Counted from the first letter of the stretch, positions 21,780-32,573 are shown. The stretch: DNA of 64,000 nt from Microcyclospora pomicola (GCA_002786065.1 NHNY01000034.1:1-64000); one strand, 5' to 3'. The notes: generated by a model from the sequence alone, not told the origin. Made by a program: numbers and translations.

Positions 21780-23054
21780 CTACAGCCCTTTCTTCCCCTG
21801 CACGCTCTGTCGCTTTCGTTCCCGAGGCAGCCGCCAGCTCGTCTCCCAGCCATACAACGCCCCGCTCCCAAACACCAGCGCGCTGCCCAGCACCATCTTC
21901 CCGCTCAGCGTGTGCCCGAAGAGGATCGTGCTGAAGATGAACGAGACCAGTTTGCGGATGTTCAGCACGATCGTCACGGTCACGGCCGAGGATGTCGCCG
22001 ACAGCAGGTTGACGCCGGAGATGCACGCCAGCTGCGTCACGGCGTTGGTGAGGAGGAACAGCAGGCCTTGTGGGAGGGAGAGAAGCTTGCGGGTGAGAGC
22101 GTTGTCGAGTAACGCTGCGATAGATGCTTCCTTCGATATCCCCGCCATCGCAGCCAGTCTGCTGGGAGTAAGTTGCAGAGGAGCTGTGTTGGCGAGCTTA
22201 GCGTACTGCACTTGTAGGCTTCCGGCCAACGGGATGAAGAACGGCAGGCTGAAGAGGTGAGTGTAGAACATGTTCTCCGTCCACGTGGCTTTGGCGTATT
22301 GCGCGTAGGTGTCCTCGACGACGGTTCCCATGTATGCAGATAGAGCTTGAGCCAGGAGCAGGATGCTGAGCCCAATCGTGAAGTCCGAGGTTGGCGCAGA
22401 CGTCTCCACGGACATCTTCTTGCCCTGTCAATATCGTGTCAGTATATGAGGTCCAAGGACTCAATTGATCTCAAAAACGACATACCTTGCTCTCGGAGTC
22501 CGCCCAAGCGCTGACCAGCACACCAAAAGTCAGCAACACGACACTCAACACCTGCAGCGTCGAGTACCGCTTCCCCCGAAGCACGCCCGCAATCATCGTC
22601 GATACGCTCCCGAAACTGCGCAGGATGATATGCACAGGCACGCTGATATTGAACGCAAACGCCCAATTGTTGAGCATATTGATGCTGGCGAACAAAGTGG
22701 CGAGATAGACCCATCGCCGGACGGGGACCTGCGACTTGCGCACTCCGTAGGGTCCATGAGGTGAGACCTGAGTCAGATACGATGCTGCCATGGTAAATAC
22801 GAATTGGAAAAAGGTGATCAGGAGACCTGCGTGAGGGATTGATGAGCTGGATCCAAGCATAGCAGTTCAGTGGTGTCGAACATACCACTATGAGGTTCGC
22901 TCCTACACAGCTATCAATTAGCTTCTGGTCGGATGGTTCGATTAGAAATATGAACCGCCACTGACTTGACGATCGCTTCCAAGGCGAAGACATTGGAACA
23001 ACAACCACCAAAGATCAGGAAGACCGTGGTGAGAGCACCAACGTCTACAGCCAT
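21780..23054 (-). CDS. UAA-family nucleotide-sugar transporter (YEA4-like)
   Basis: Four exons on the minus strand: 23054-22966, 22902-22886, 22826-22486 and 22424-21780, with introns of 63, 59 and 61 nt, giving 363 residues. Exon 2 is a 17-nt microexon. It is supported by phase at both ends and by the family: splicing restores FALEAIVKSEPHSGLLITFF, a conserved stretch of UAA transporters. Other marks are GGCCSNVFALE, the N-terminal 'TVFLIFGGC' helix, WTENMFYTHLFSLPFF and about ten hydrophobic segments. Relatives such as yeast Yea4 move UDP-N-acetylglucosamine into the ER or Golgi lumen for chitin and glycan synthesis. The exact sugar cannot be read from sequence. The C-terminal tail is Lys/Arg-rich. 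Confidence 0.9.
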
Positions 23055-23481
23055 GATTGCGAGCTCTTGGGGGGTTGATCAAAGTGGTGATTCGCTCTCA
23101 TTCCATACTCGGTGAGGGAGTGCACTGTGGGACGTTATGAGACGTCTGGAGGCGGAGATAGATGTACAGAGATGATACATTGGGGGGATGTCGGCCAGCG
23201 TGGTCGGGGATCATCCCAGATGTTTCCCACGCAACCACCAACCTTGCTTGATGCTATTTACACTTTGCATGAACACAAAGAGATAGAAATCTCTACAATT
23301 CGTCCTGAAGAAGCACCTCAGCGATTGTGAAAGGGAAGTAAATGTCTTTATTTCCCCCTCCTGTTCGCATCACTGCTTGCACCGACAAGCAATCGGCGAA
23401 GCTCAACCTCTCACCTCCGAACCCCAAAACATCAAGCATTCCTCTCATTCCTGGCCTGCACTCCTCTCATACTGCTCTGAC
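23055..23481. promoter_or_regulatory. Divergent intergenic region
   Basis: Shared upstream region of the sugar transporter (minus) and the next gene (plus). No specific site could be called. Confidence 0.4.
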
Positions 23482-24348
23482 ATGGGGATCATCCGTACCG
23501 CCCTGGCCGTGACAGGCTATGGGTCTCTCGCTGTAACAACCGGCTTCTTCGCATGGACGCGCAAATGCCGTATCACAGACGTCCCATCCACCGACCACAT
23601 CTTCAACACCACCCTCTTCGCTCGCTACAACCCTAACAACGCCCCAGTCACGCAAGACATCTGCTTACGCCGCGTACCGCTCGACCAGATCAAGCCGGCA
23701 TTGCTAGAAAAAGCCGACGATGGGAAGTTGGTCGAAGCGTTCTGCGCCGGCGTTTGGGGAGGAATAGGTAAGTCGGATTGAGACTGGAGGCATGCATGGA
23801 GGATTCTCGGAGTGCCCGACGGCTACGCATGCATCCATACTCAATGTAACCCGGGAGGAATCAATAATACTCCTGTCGGCCATTCAGGGATCCTTCGACA
23901 CGACAATTGCTGACGTGTGGGATCCTTTCGCCATGTAGGCTACGCCTATCAACGTCGCTACCTCGAGAAGAAGTACCGCGGTCCAGCCACGGCCTCGCAG
24001 CTCTGGGACCGCGCGCAGCTGAAAGCCAGCACCTACGAGGTCGGCACGCAGATCACCGACCACTTCGAGGTGGTGTCGAAGAACGAGTCGTCCATCATCG
24101 TGCGCTGTGGAGACTCGCCGCGGATCACCGACGTGCGCGCCAGTGACGGACTGTTTGAGATGTCGGCAGAGGTCAAGCGGCAGGAGGGCGTGGTGGAGTT
24201 TGGGTTGAAGAGCGTGTTCTACAATGGTTTGGGGAAGAAGGCGGAGAGGGAGGGCGAGCAGGGCCCGATGGATGGGAAGACACAGTGGCTGCACAAGCAG
24301 TATGATAAGGTGCTGATGGAGACTGCCATTGTGAACTGTACGAAGTAG
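23482..24348 (+). CDS. Conserved fungal protein with N-terminal membrane segment
   Basis: Exons 23482-23767 and 23939-24348 join in phase 1 across a 171-nt intron (GTAAGT donor, CCATGTAG acceptor) to give 231 residues. A hydrophobic segment at about 4-24 (IRTALAVTGYGSLAVTTGFF) suggests a membrane anchor. Then come RYNPNNAPVTQDICLRRVPL and, after the splice, GYAYQRRYLEKKY. The C-terminal half looks like a compact beta-rich domain (STYEVGTQITDHFEVVSK, IIVRCGDSPR). The same order of motifs is, to my memory, widespread in uncharacterised ascomycete proteins, with no function assigned. The intron is longer than most here. The second exon could be overlooked if the intron were ignored. Confidence 0.75.
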
Positions 24349-25061
24349 ATGTAATGTAGTGGCCTGGTGTCTCTATTCTCTCGAGTGACTGTGAACTCAT
24401 TCTCATACAAGAGTATAATGATGAACACACTCGCAAGTTTTAGGGTTAGCGAGTATTTCAGCATTTGAACAACGAAGCACAGGATAAGACGACCGAGTCG
24501 TGGTCTGTCGTCCCCTACCATCCCAAAGCAAGAGCTCGAATTAATATGTCTATGATGCGGCAACGAACGACTTGGAGAATAAGGGACTTGAGATCAAATG
24601 AAGACTTGATAAACAACATGAAGCTGTTGCTAAGCTAAGTTAGTCGCCGAGTATGATACAAGACAACAACCTAGCAATCTGTGGTATATCATACCAGAAT
24701 GGAGAGCAGCTCACGGAGGATTGTATTTCTGAGTCATTAATCAATAGATGCATGATTATCAAGGAAGAAGAGGTGGCAAATCATTCGAACAAATGTATGT
24801 TGCATGTGAGTACGGTCAGGGTAACGTCACGAACTTTACTCCGATGCTTCCGCGGTGTTGACGGGACGACATCGTCTGAGGTATTTTTCAATCCATTCAT
24901 TCCATCTCATCACCTTGACTTCTATACTGTGCATCGTTGACGCGGATCGTGGAACTGATCTCTACTATTGCAGCTGAAGGAGGTGTTGTGGGTGTCAATA
25001 CTAGCAAAAAGAGCTATTGGCACAGCTGCTTACTGCATCTCATCCAACGATTACCGCGGCC
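24349..25061. other. Intergenic
   Basis: Tandem spacer with AT-rich patches near 24600-24800 and no recognisable gene. Confidence 0.4.
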
Positions 25062-26654
25062 ATGGATTGGAACGCGCCAGACATGAACAGTTGGCCGGCG
25101 AAACTGGTCATTCGCGTCGGCAAGAAGCTTCGATCTAACAAGCAGTTCACGCAAGAAGCCATCGCAAAAAATGAAGCTCGTGCATTGGAAAGGCGCGAAA
25201 AAATCCGACGAGAGCACGCCGAACGGAATCAGTATCAAAGTAGAGATCCGTACGAGCACCAGCTCTCTTCCCAAGCCAGACAGGAGCGCGTCAATGAGCT
25301 GGGTGAGCGGGAATGCTCCATCTTCAGCGAAGCCACGACGCTGGTCCCAGACCACACCGAAATGCTGCACAGCCTGGTGCATCACGACTCTTTCGACTCG
25401 TTGGTGGACCAGGTACTCAACCACGAGGATGCCGTGCTCAATCTCTCACCACGCGAACGAGCAGCACTGGAGCGCAGATCCGCGAAGATGTACCGACTGA
25501 TTGACGATCTGCCGGCGGAGCTGTGGAAGGTCATTGCTGCATACGCTGGCCCAGCAGGTGCGGCGAATCTTACGCTTACATCCAAGTTGCTACACAGAAA
25601 GCTGGGCCTGCTACCAATCCACGCGCTGAATGATCCAGCAAACAGACATCACCGGCTTCAGGTCCTACACGGTCTTGATCGAAGACTCCCACGCCACTTG
25701 CTTTGTTTCGCATGCGGCGTCTACCATCTCCGCCTCCAGCCAGGAAAGGAATCACTCAAAGCGGACTTCGTTGCCAACCCTCTCGTGCTCTGTCCCAACT
25801 CACGCAACACCATGTTACCTCGTCTGCGGCTTGTCCATGGCCGCGAGCTACCTTACGGTTGGGTCCAGCTGGCACTACGTGGGAGGTATTCCATGGCACA
25901 CGGCATCAAGCCGAGCGCGCTCGAACGGCGGTGGAAGTGTAAGGACAGCGGCTGGAGCCACCGGACGCGGTACATGGTGCATGAGAACCGTCTACTTATG
26001 CGCGTCGTCAGTCAATGCGCTGCTCCTCCGGCCAAATCCACGACCGAGACCACCATCAGGCATATGCTGTACGACCGCGAAGAATACACGCCCTTCTTCT
26101 CGGTATGTGCGCACTGGAAGGACGGCGACCTGATGCAGCTGTGTAAATGCGCCCTATCCCACGTCCCCGCCCCACCGGAAAGCTACATGCAGCAACTCAA
26201 GAAAGCGCCCAAGGTCGACCGAGCGCTGACACGTCCCAACTTCATCGTGCGTGGATGTGACTGGTGCCGCCCTGCTCGCCGATGTCCGGAATGCCCGACG
26301 GAGTACCTGATGGAGATCCAGATGGTTGAAGACTTGAAGGATCCCGTCTTCCCCTTCAAGCATTCGCTGGTGGTGACTCGGTGGAGTGACCTGGGAGATG
26401 GCAGCAGTCCATTCACAAGCCCGGAGTGGGTAGCTATCAAGGGGGCGAAGATGCCCGTGCTTGAGGCGACGGCTAATGATGGAGAAATGGAGCTCCGGCC
26501 TGCAACGCCATATGATAGCTTCAGCAATATTGGTCGCCGTGCTGTCAGTGGCATCTTTGAGAGCCATGTCAGCGGCTCTATTCCGGGCCAGCGCATGATC
26601 AGTCTCAACCCGAAGAATACCAAGTTGGGTGATGAGGGTCACGGCTGGTATTGA
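25062..26654 (+). CDS. F-box-like protein, 530 residues
   Basis: Start at 25062 was chosen because it has a strong context (gccATGG); the frame is open further up without an ATG. Residues about 30-75 are a basic, charged helix; an F-box-like core lies at about 146-185 (IDDLPAELWKVIAAYAG, then LTLTSKLLHRKLG). After it comes CFACGVYHLR and a distal Cys cluster (QLCKCALSH, then GCDWCRPARRCPEC), suggesting zinc binding. This layout is common among fungal F-box proteins whose targets are unknown. It is longer than the F-box protein at 7.9 kb and differs in sequence, so they do not look like recent duplicates. Confidence 0.75.
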   Translation: MDWNAPDMNSWPAKLVIRVGKKLRSNKQFTQEAIAKNEARALERREKIRREHAERNQYQSRDPYEHQLSSQARQERVNELGERECSIFSEATTLVPDHTEMLHSLVHHDSFDSLVDQVLNHEDAVLNLSPRERAALERRSAKMYRLIDDLPAELWKVIAAYAGPAGAANLTLTSKLLHRKLGLLPIHALNDPANRHHRLQVLHGLDRRLPRHLLCFACGVYHLRLQPGKESLKADFVANPLVLCPNSRNTMLPRLRLVHGRELPYGWVQLALRGRYSMAHGIKPSALERRWKCKDSGWSHRTRYMVHENRLLMRVVSQCAAPPAKSTTETTIRHMLYDREEYTPFFSVCAHWKDGDLMQLCKCALSHVPAPPESYMQQLKKAPKVDRALTRPNFIVRGCDWCRPARRCPECPTEYLMEIQMVEDLKDPVFPFKHSLVVTRWSDLGDGSSPFTSPEWVAIKGAKMPVLEATANDGEMELRPATPYDSFSNIGRRAVSGIFESHVSGSIPGQRMISLNPKNTKLGDEGHGWY

Positions 26655-26859
26655 TATGATTGATTGATGATGGCGTGACGACATATGTAATGATACGCGT
26701 GCCGAAGTCGCACTGATAATGAGAATATACTGCCGTCTTGTAAGCCTGTCTCAGCATGAATATCTCCTTGCGTCTGTCGTGTCTTTCCAACGCTCCCATA
26801 TCTTACACACCCGCATATGGTATCATACAAGCCTTCCCCTGACATCCACAGCCCTCATT

Positions 26860-27348
26860 CTACAGCAACCCCACCGCCTTCAGCCCCGCCACTCCTCCGC
26901 CAAAGAACATCGCCGTCCGCACGTAGTTCTGCCCCACCCACCTCTTCAACAGCTGGCGGTATTCGAGATTCGCCCCCGTCTTCACCTGCAGCTCGCCATC
27001 CCCCGCGATCGCCTGTAGCCGCTTCATCGTCCCGGGCACCATGAACACAAGCGTATAGGGTACAGCCGCGAACATCGCCGTCGCCGCGATGCTCCAGATT
27101 CGGCGTTGCGCCGGCAAGATGTAGGCTAGGTAAGCCGCGGCGCCCGCAGCGAGGGTCTCAAGCGGGAGCGTGAAGAGGCCCGACCGCGAAAGGAGAGTGT
27201 GTGTCAACGGCCCCGAGGTGGTCGTCGGATGGGTCTCGTAGAGCGCCGGCAGAGCGGCGTGAGAGAGCGCGAGGCTGTAGCCCCCGAGCAGGAAGGGGAA
27301 CGGCACGGCGAGGAGTCTCGCGTAGTGGATGGTGGTGCGGGTGTCCAT
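26860..27348 (-). CDS. DUF1772 (anthrone-oxygenase-like) membrane protein
   Basis: Start at 27348 (MDTRTTIHYARLLA) gives 162 residues; the frame upstream of it is not needed. Four hydrophobic segments and the C-terminal RWVGQNYVRTAMFF match the W-x3-N-x2-R pattern of this family. Some members are anthrone oxygenases of polyketide pathways, but many have no known reaction, and no polyketide synthase lies in the window. So an enzyme role is only possible. It ends 205 bases from the convergent F-box gene. Confidence 0.75.
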   Translation of the reverse strand: MDTRTTIHYARLLAVPFPFLLGGYSLALSHAALPALYETHPTTTSGPLTHTLLSRSGLFTLPLETLAAGAAAYLAYILPAQRRIWSIAATAMFAAVPYTLVFMVPGTMKRLQAIAGDGELQVKTGANLEYRQLLKRWVGQNYVRTAMFFGGGVAGLKAVGLL

Positions 27349-27924
27349 TGTGCTGGAGGAAGCGTGGTCTGGTTTGTTGGATCGGAGAGATGGTTCCTGA
27401 AGATGGGAGATGTGGTGGGAGATGTGGGTGGTAAGGAAAGGAGTGTGATGAGTTTCTAGGAGAGCTTGGGACTTGCTTACATTACACGACCTGTGAGGGC
27501 CAATCTCGGTCATGTGAGGTCGGCGTGGGTTCTTCTACACACTCGTCCGACAATACTCCACTCCCACGCAATCCTAAGACAAGAATGGAGACTGCCAGCT
27601 GGTTATCTTGCGATTAATTGCGTGCACAGGGGGTTGCATATTGTATTGCCGCTGCTGGAGGTGTAGTCACATGAAGGATTTACCATGATTTAACACTCCA
27701 CCTCATCATATATGATGTTAATAGGCGAAAGAGGCTAGCTTGGGAGCTCTAAGGGTTCATCGTGGCATTGGATTACCAAGAAAGGTGACTTATAGCGGGT
27801 AAATTGTTCAGCATCAATGGAACTTTATCAATCTTCAGACCTTCACTCATATCAGCATCTACATGCTGCCAGTGTGTTCTAGTCGGAACGATAGTCCGTA
27901 TATAACCCACCGAAGCTCTCTCTC
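27349..27924. promoter_or_regulatory. Divergent intergenic region, DUF1772 and pirin genes
   Basis: 576 bases shared by two genes that start on either side. AT-rich around 27670-27850; no defined element recognised. Confidence 0.4.
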
Positions 27925-29061
27925 ATGCCTTCACTGCTCACTGTTTTGATCACACTCGTCGCAATTAGCATCGCCGTCTATCAACAGCAAGATTCACTGC
28001 TCGAATACATGCGACCGTTCTTGCGCGCTGCCAATCTGACCAAGATCAACACCGTCCAACAAGTACGACACTCTACCCAATCCGCCATGTCGCCGTCCAG
28101 CACATTCGTCGGCCTGCCGGTCATCCCTCCAGAGGATTCCTCCCTCAACGCTGTGTCTCCCAAGCCGCGCGCCATTCGGACTATCTTCGAAGCCCGCGAA
28201 CAAGCCGAAGGCGCTGGCGCAACAGTGCGACGATCCATTGGCACGCCGAAACTCCGCAATTTGACTCCATTCCTGATGCTGGACCATTTCTCCGTAGCAG
28301 TAGGTGCAGGGTTCCCGGATCATCCTCACCGCGGGCAGGAGACCATCACCTATCTCCTGTCCGGCGCCGTCGATCACGAAGACTTCGCCGGCAACAAAGG
28401 CACGATCGAGACGGGCGATCTGCAATTCATGACGGCAGGTCGCGGGATCGTGCACGCCGAGATGCCGCACGACAACGGCGACGGGTCCAGCAACATCGGC
28501 ATGCAGCTGTGGGTCGATCTGCCAAAAGAACTCAAGAACTGCGAACCTCGATACCGCGACGTGCGCGCGGCCGAGATCCCTCAAGCAGCGTCCGAGGACG
28601 GCCTGGTGCGCGTCAAGGTCATCTCCGGCCTCAGCTACGGCGTCGAAAGTCTGCAGGAACTGGCCTACACGCCTGTGTGGCTACTCGACATCACGATCGC
28701 GCCCGGTGGCGAGATCGCACAACGACTGCCGGCCGGCTTCAACGCATTCGCATACACTCTGGACGGCACGACGACGTTCTCCAACGGCACAACCTCACAG
28801 CAAGTCCCGCAGTTCCACAACACGGTCTTCGAGCAGGCGGGGGATGAAGTCCGCGCATCCGTACCGGCGTCCGCGACCGAAGACGGACACTTCATCCTCG
28901 TTGCAGGCTTGCCACTCGACCAGCCGGTTGTACAGTATGGGCCGTTCGTCTTGACGGATCAACAGCAGGTCCGCCAGGCCATGTTCGACTATTCGACCTT
29001 CACGAACGGGTTCGAACGTGCGAAAGGGTTCCGAAGTGAGATTGGAAAGGTCATGATGTGA
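27925..29061 (+). CDS. Pirin-family protein with N-terminal hydrophobic segment
   Basis: 378 residues. The N-terminal cupin carries the four expected iron ligands: H133 and H135 in FPDHPHRGQETITYLL, H177 and E179 in GRGIVHAEMP. The C-terminal cupin is also present (LLDITIAPGGEI, FILVAGLPLDQPV). Pirins are iron proteins variously described as transcription cofactors or quercetinases. Unusually, the first about 20 residues (MPSLLTVLITLVAISIAVY) look like a signal or membrane anchor, followed by a linker to residue 80, so this pirin may be outside the nucleus. A second ATG at residue 55 (28087) would give a soluble form of 324 residues; alternative starts are possible. Confidence 0.9.
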   Translation: MPSLLTVLITLVAISIAVYQQQDSLLEYMRPFLRAANLTKINTVQQVRHSTQSAMSPSSTFVGLPVIPPEDSSLNAVSPKPRAIRTIFEAREQAEGAGATVRRSIGTPKLRNLTPFLMLDHFSVAVGAGFPDHPHRGQETITYLLSGAVDHEDFAGNKGTIETGDLQFMTAGRGIVHAEMPHDNGDGSSNIGMQLWVDLPKELKNCEPRYRDVRAAEIPQAASEDGLVRVKVISGLSYGVESLQELAYTPVWLLDITIAPGGEIAQRLPAGFNAFAYTLDGTTTFSNGTTSQQVPQFHNTVFEQAGDEVRASVPASATEDGHFILVAGLPLDQPVVQYGPFVLTDQQQVRQAMFDYSTFTNGFERAKGFRSEIGKVMM

Positions 29062-29492
29062 GATGCGGCGTATACCATGAGTCTTTCATGATGACGTGTA
29101 CGATGTTCAGTTTAGCGAAGATAGCCGTCCTAGTTACTCATTATGCATTACCTTTGTTCTCCACTGTGCGTCTGGCTGACATCATGTTCCTGACTATCAA
29201 GAATGGTGGCGGTCACACGGCCATAGTCATCTGCTAGCTCGACTTACATGCGTAAAGGTCAACTCCAGATTATATGAAGTGCAGGAAGATGCGGTGATTG
29301 AAGTGCTTGAATTCTTTCGATGTAATCCCCGCGAGAGCTGGCGACTTGATTGAAGTATGGTAGATAGTATTAGAGAATGCGCGCTATAAGTCTATTGGAC
29401 CGCCATGCAAAGACTTGCTGGGTTTCCAATCGCAAATGAAAGTCGTAACAAGGGGTATCATGTTCACTCTATCCAACCGTCGCATCAGCACT
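29062..29492. other. Convergent intergenic region
   Basis: 3' ends of the pirin gene and of the MPS1 gene face each other. Nothing else seen. Confidence 0.45.
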
Positions 29493-32400
29493 TCAGCCAC
29501 CGGCCTGCTTCTCGCTGATGCGCGCGACAAACGTGCGCGCGTAGTTGTCGATCTCCGGCTGGGTGGGGAGGCCGGTCTTGTCGCCGCAGCGTTGGACGAT
29601 CTTGGTGATGATCTGGTTCATGAGTTCTTCGCTGACCAGGACCTGATGCGCGTTCGGGTCTGGGAAGAGGTAAGGATCACGCTCGGAAAGAAGCTCGGGG
29701 ATCTTCGGTCGACTTTCCGGATCGCGGTTCAGACATCGACGTAATGTGAGGCGAAGAGATGGAGGAACGAACACGCCACCAACGCCTACTTCAGGATACT
29801 CGATGATGTGTTTGGGATTTGTGATGGCCATGATGCGGGAGATTTGGTTGGAGATGTGAGCGAATGGAGGGCGGCCGTAGGTCATCTGGTAGAGGATGCA
29901 ACCCAGACTCCACACGTCGGATGCCTTGCCAATACGCATATCCTTTTTGAGCGGACGGCCAGCAGCGTCTCGTGAAGACTGACCAGGTTGGGGCGCGTTC
30001 GTGTCGGTAATGGACTCCGGAGACATGTAGTTTGGCGTGCCCACATGGCTGTCTCGATGGACGTTCACCGTATGGTCCGTCTCTATCGCGTTAGCAATGC
30101 CGAAGTCGATAAGCTTCAGACGACCTTGTACGAGTAGAAAGTTCGCTGGTTTCAGATCCGAATGCACAATCTCGTGTTCGTGTACAGCTTCGACGCATTC
30201 CAGCATCTCCCGCCAGTAGAAGCGAGTGAAGGCGCTGTCGAATCGTGCCTCAGTTCCATTCAGTCGTAGAGTCAGCAAACGGTTAAGATCGGTCTCTCCC
30301 TTCTCCATCAACACGAGAAGTTCCTGCTTGGCATCGTTCAGCTCCCAGTCGAACAATCGGACAACCCGCTCGACGTCCTTCAACTGGTTTAACAAGTCAA
30401 TCTCGCCTTTGTACCCACGCACAGCACCCTCATCGCAGTCCTCCAGTTTGACACGCTTCAACGCGAAGGTCTTGTAGTTCTCTGCCATGACCTGGTACAC
30501 ATCGCTACTGCCGCCCTTCCCGAGTCTACCCATCTGAGTGAAGATCTTGTCGTTCACTACTATGTGAGATCGCTTCTTCTTCGACTTGGTCACGCTCGCT
30601 CCAGCTGTTGCAGTCGCCGTCTCCAGCACAGACATCTTGGGTGGTGGTGCTGGTGCTGCTCGATGAGGCGTGTTTCCGCTGATTGCACCAAGAGCTTTGC
30701 GAGTTTCTTGCTGATGGTGGACTGGGACTGGCGTCTCTTCCACCGAACGCTGTTTGGCATTGTCAACGAATGGGAGAATTTCGACGGTCGGCTTCCCGAG
30801 ATATTTGAACTCCTGGTTGTTGTTGCGCTTGAATGTTGGAGGGGGAATGTTTTCCTGGTCTTCAGTCGCATCGGTATGGATCTTCGCCGCAGCCACATAC
30901 TTGTACTGCTGGGCTCGACCCAGACTAGGCACGCGTTTGTGGCTGTTGTTCACGGATGCCGGATTGGGTGGTTCTTGATCTATACTCCTTCTCCGGACTT
31001 GCGCACTGGACGTGACACTGGACGACACTTGCGAGTGCTGAACAGTAGGCACTCGCTTATGTATTGGTGGTTCGACACTCGGCTGCCGAGTCCGTTGCTG
31101 ATCCATCTGTCCTTGTCGGGATGACGGCCGCGATCCACCGCTCGTTTGACTTCTCGAAGTATACGAGCTGGGCTGGTAGGTAGACTGCTTGGGTTCCGGT
31201 GCGATCCGGTTCTCGCGAGCGAAGTCGTGTACGGAAACAGGTTCGACAGAGGTGGCTCGAGTGTTGACACTACCACTCCGACTTCGAGGACCTTCTGCAC
31301 CGCTGAGGCTTCTATCCCGCGGGGTGTAGCTTGATGCGCTTGGCTGGGAGGTAGATCCGCTTTGGACATCATCCGTAGGGGACACATTGTCTTCACTTTC
31401 CCTTCGTCGAAAGCCCCGGCGAATGGGCTTCATGGTCAGTCCTCCATTTGGTTTCCTTGCTTGAGACCCGGGAGGAGCTCCAGTATCGGCTGAAATATTC
31501 CGTGTCCGTCGAGTTGCGGCATGCCCATATCGTGAGACCGTTTCCGGCGCTTGTTGTGACGTGCTATGCCCAAGCTCAGCCTTCTGATCACTCGAATCTA
31601 GGCCGCCATTCGTTCGATTGGCCGACCTTGACCTGAGCGCGGAAGACCGGAGATGTGATTGGCCGTTGTCGGAAGCATCGCTCCCCGCCCGCGAGCGTAC
31701 AGGCCGTACGGTCCTCACTGCAGGAGCGGGTGTGATCACTTCGGATCTCCCGGCCACCTCCGGCGTGGGCTCTCGTCGTGAGTGTTGTGGATACGGGCCA
31801 CTGATACTGATGCTTCGTTTCCCAGCCGAGCCAAGGCCTTTCGATGCAATGTGGATGACCCGCGGAGGAGTGCTGCCTCTCCTCTCCACTGGGACAACAG
31901 GTGAAGTGCGTCGAACCACTCTCAGCGGCGCTCTGCTGGGAGTATCCTGACCAGGTCTCGATGCGCTGGCCGAGCGATTGAACCGCAGCGCGTCACTTTC
32001 TCCCTCCTGGCGCGAGGGGGAGGACGGCAGGGGCGCATCATCTAGCAATGCCTGTGTGTATTTCGAGAACTTGATCTCAGGAGGCGGTTCATCGTCGGAG
32101 TCGCTGTCGTCGATATCGATGTGCTTAGGCCTGGAGGCGAGCGTCGAAACACCAGTCCCGTAGCTCAATGCTGAAATGGGAGAATTCCGACGGAAATGTG
32201 GTCGTGTAGGATGCGCAACAGCCGCCATGGCTCGCCTGATCTGTCGTCCAATACAAGTATGCTTTCTGCGTAAAGGATGCTGCGCGACTATCCCAATCCG
32301 TGAGGTGGATTCCTCGTGAAGTCGGCGCGGATCAAGACTTGTAGTCGGTACGTGATCGGGGCGATGATCGTTCTGCGGTGTTATCGTGTCGCCATGGGGT

Positions 32401-32573
32401 CGTCGTCCTGCTAAGTATGCTTCAGAGATCCAATCATCCGGGAGCGACACACTCGCTACATGCGCGACGGCGGTCGTAAGGTCGGACTGGATGCGTTGGC
32501 GAACGAGTGAAGTGGAGCTGTCTCGAGTCTTGGCTGAAACGGGCGAGGTCGCGTTGTTTGTTGATGCGAACAT
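29493..32573 (-). CDS. mps1: MPS1/TTK-type spindle checkpoint kinase
   Basis: Start at 32573 (MFASTNNATS) gives 1026 residues with no intron. The kinase domain is at about 678-971: GRLGKGGSSDVYQV glycine loop, K706 in FALKRVKL, HSDLKPANF (D806), IDFGIAN (D823), VGTPNYMSPE and ASDVWSLGCILYQMTYG. HSD in place of the common HRD, and the ALKRVKL and NQISRIMAI stretches, are typical of MPS1. The kinase controls the spindle assembly checkpoint, and spindle-pole duplication in yeasts. The N-terminal 670 residues are Ser/Arg/Pro-rich and probably disordered, longer than in yeast (764 residues in all for S. cerevisiae, from memory). No TPR domain, which some relatives have, was recognised. Confidence 0.93.
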   Translation of the reverse strand: MFASTNNATSPVSAKTRDSSTSLVRQRIQSDLTTAVAHVASVSLPDDWISEAYLAGRRPHGDTITPQNDHRPDHVPTTSLDPRRLHEESTSRIGIVAQHPLRRKHTCIGRQIRRAMAAVAHPTRPHFRRNSPISALSYGTGVSTLASRPKHIDIDDSDSDDEPPPEIKFSKYTQALLDDAPLPSSPSRQEGESDALRFNRSASASRPGQDTPSRAPLRVVRRTSPVVPVERRGSTPPRVIHIASKGLGSAGKRSISISGPYPQHSRREPTPEVAGRSEVITPAPAVRTVRPVRSRAGSDASDNGQSHLRSSALRSRSANRTNGGLDSSDQKAELGHSTSQQAPETVSRYGHAATRRTRNISADTGAPPGSQARKPNGGLTMKPIRRGFRRRESEDNVSPTDDVQSGSTSQPSASSYTPRDRSLSGAEGPRSRSGSVNTRATSVEPVSVHDFARENRIAPEPKQSTYQPSSYTSRSQTSGGSRPSSRQGQMDQQRTRQPSVEPPIHKRVPTVQHSQVSSSVTSSAQVRRRSIDQEPPNPASVNNSHKRVPSLGRAQQYKYVAAAKIHTDATEDQENIPPPTFKRNNNQEFKYLGKPTVEILPFVDNAKQRSVEETPVPVHHQQETRKALGAISGNTPHRAAPAPPPKMSVLETATATAGASVTKSKKKRSHIVVNDKIFTQMGRLGKGGSSDVYQVMAENYKTFALKRVKLEDCDEGAVRGYKGEIDLLNQLKDVERVVRLFDWELNDAKQELLVLMEKGETDLNRLLTLRLNGTEARFDSAFTRFYWREMLECVEAVHEHEIVHSDLKPANFLLVQGRLKLIDFGIANAIETDHTVNVHRDSHVGTPNYMSPESITDTNAPQPGQSSRDAAGRPLKKDMRIGKASDVWSLGCILYQMTYGRPPFAHISNQISRIMAITNPKHIIEYPEVGVGGVFVPPSLRLTLRRCLNRDPESRPKIPELLSERDPYLFPDPNAHQVLVSEELMNQIITKIVQRCGDKTGLPTQPEIDNYARTFVARISEKQAGG

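Noticed and set aside
7854-26654. The two F-box proteins as a recent gene duplicate pair
   Set aside because: Lengths, F-box sequences and Cys patterns differ, and they are 17 kb apart.
26860-29061. DUF1772 and pirin as part of a polyketide gene cluster
   Set aside because: No polyketide synthase, P450 or cluster regulator lies nearby.
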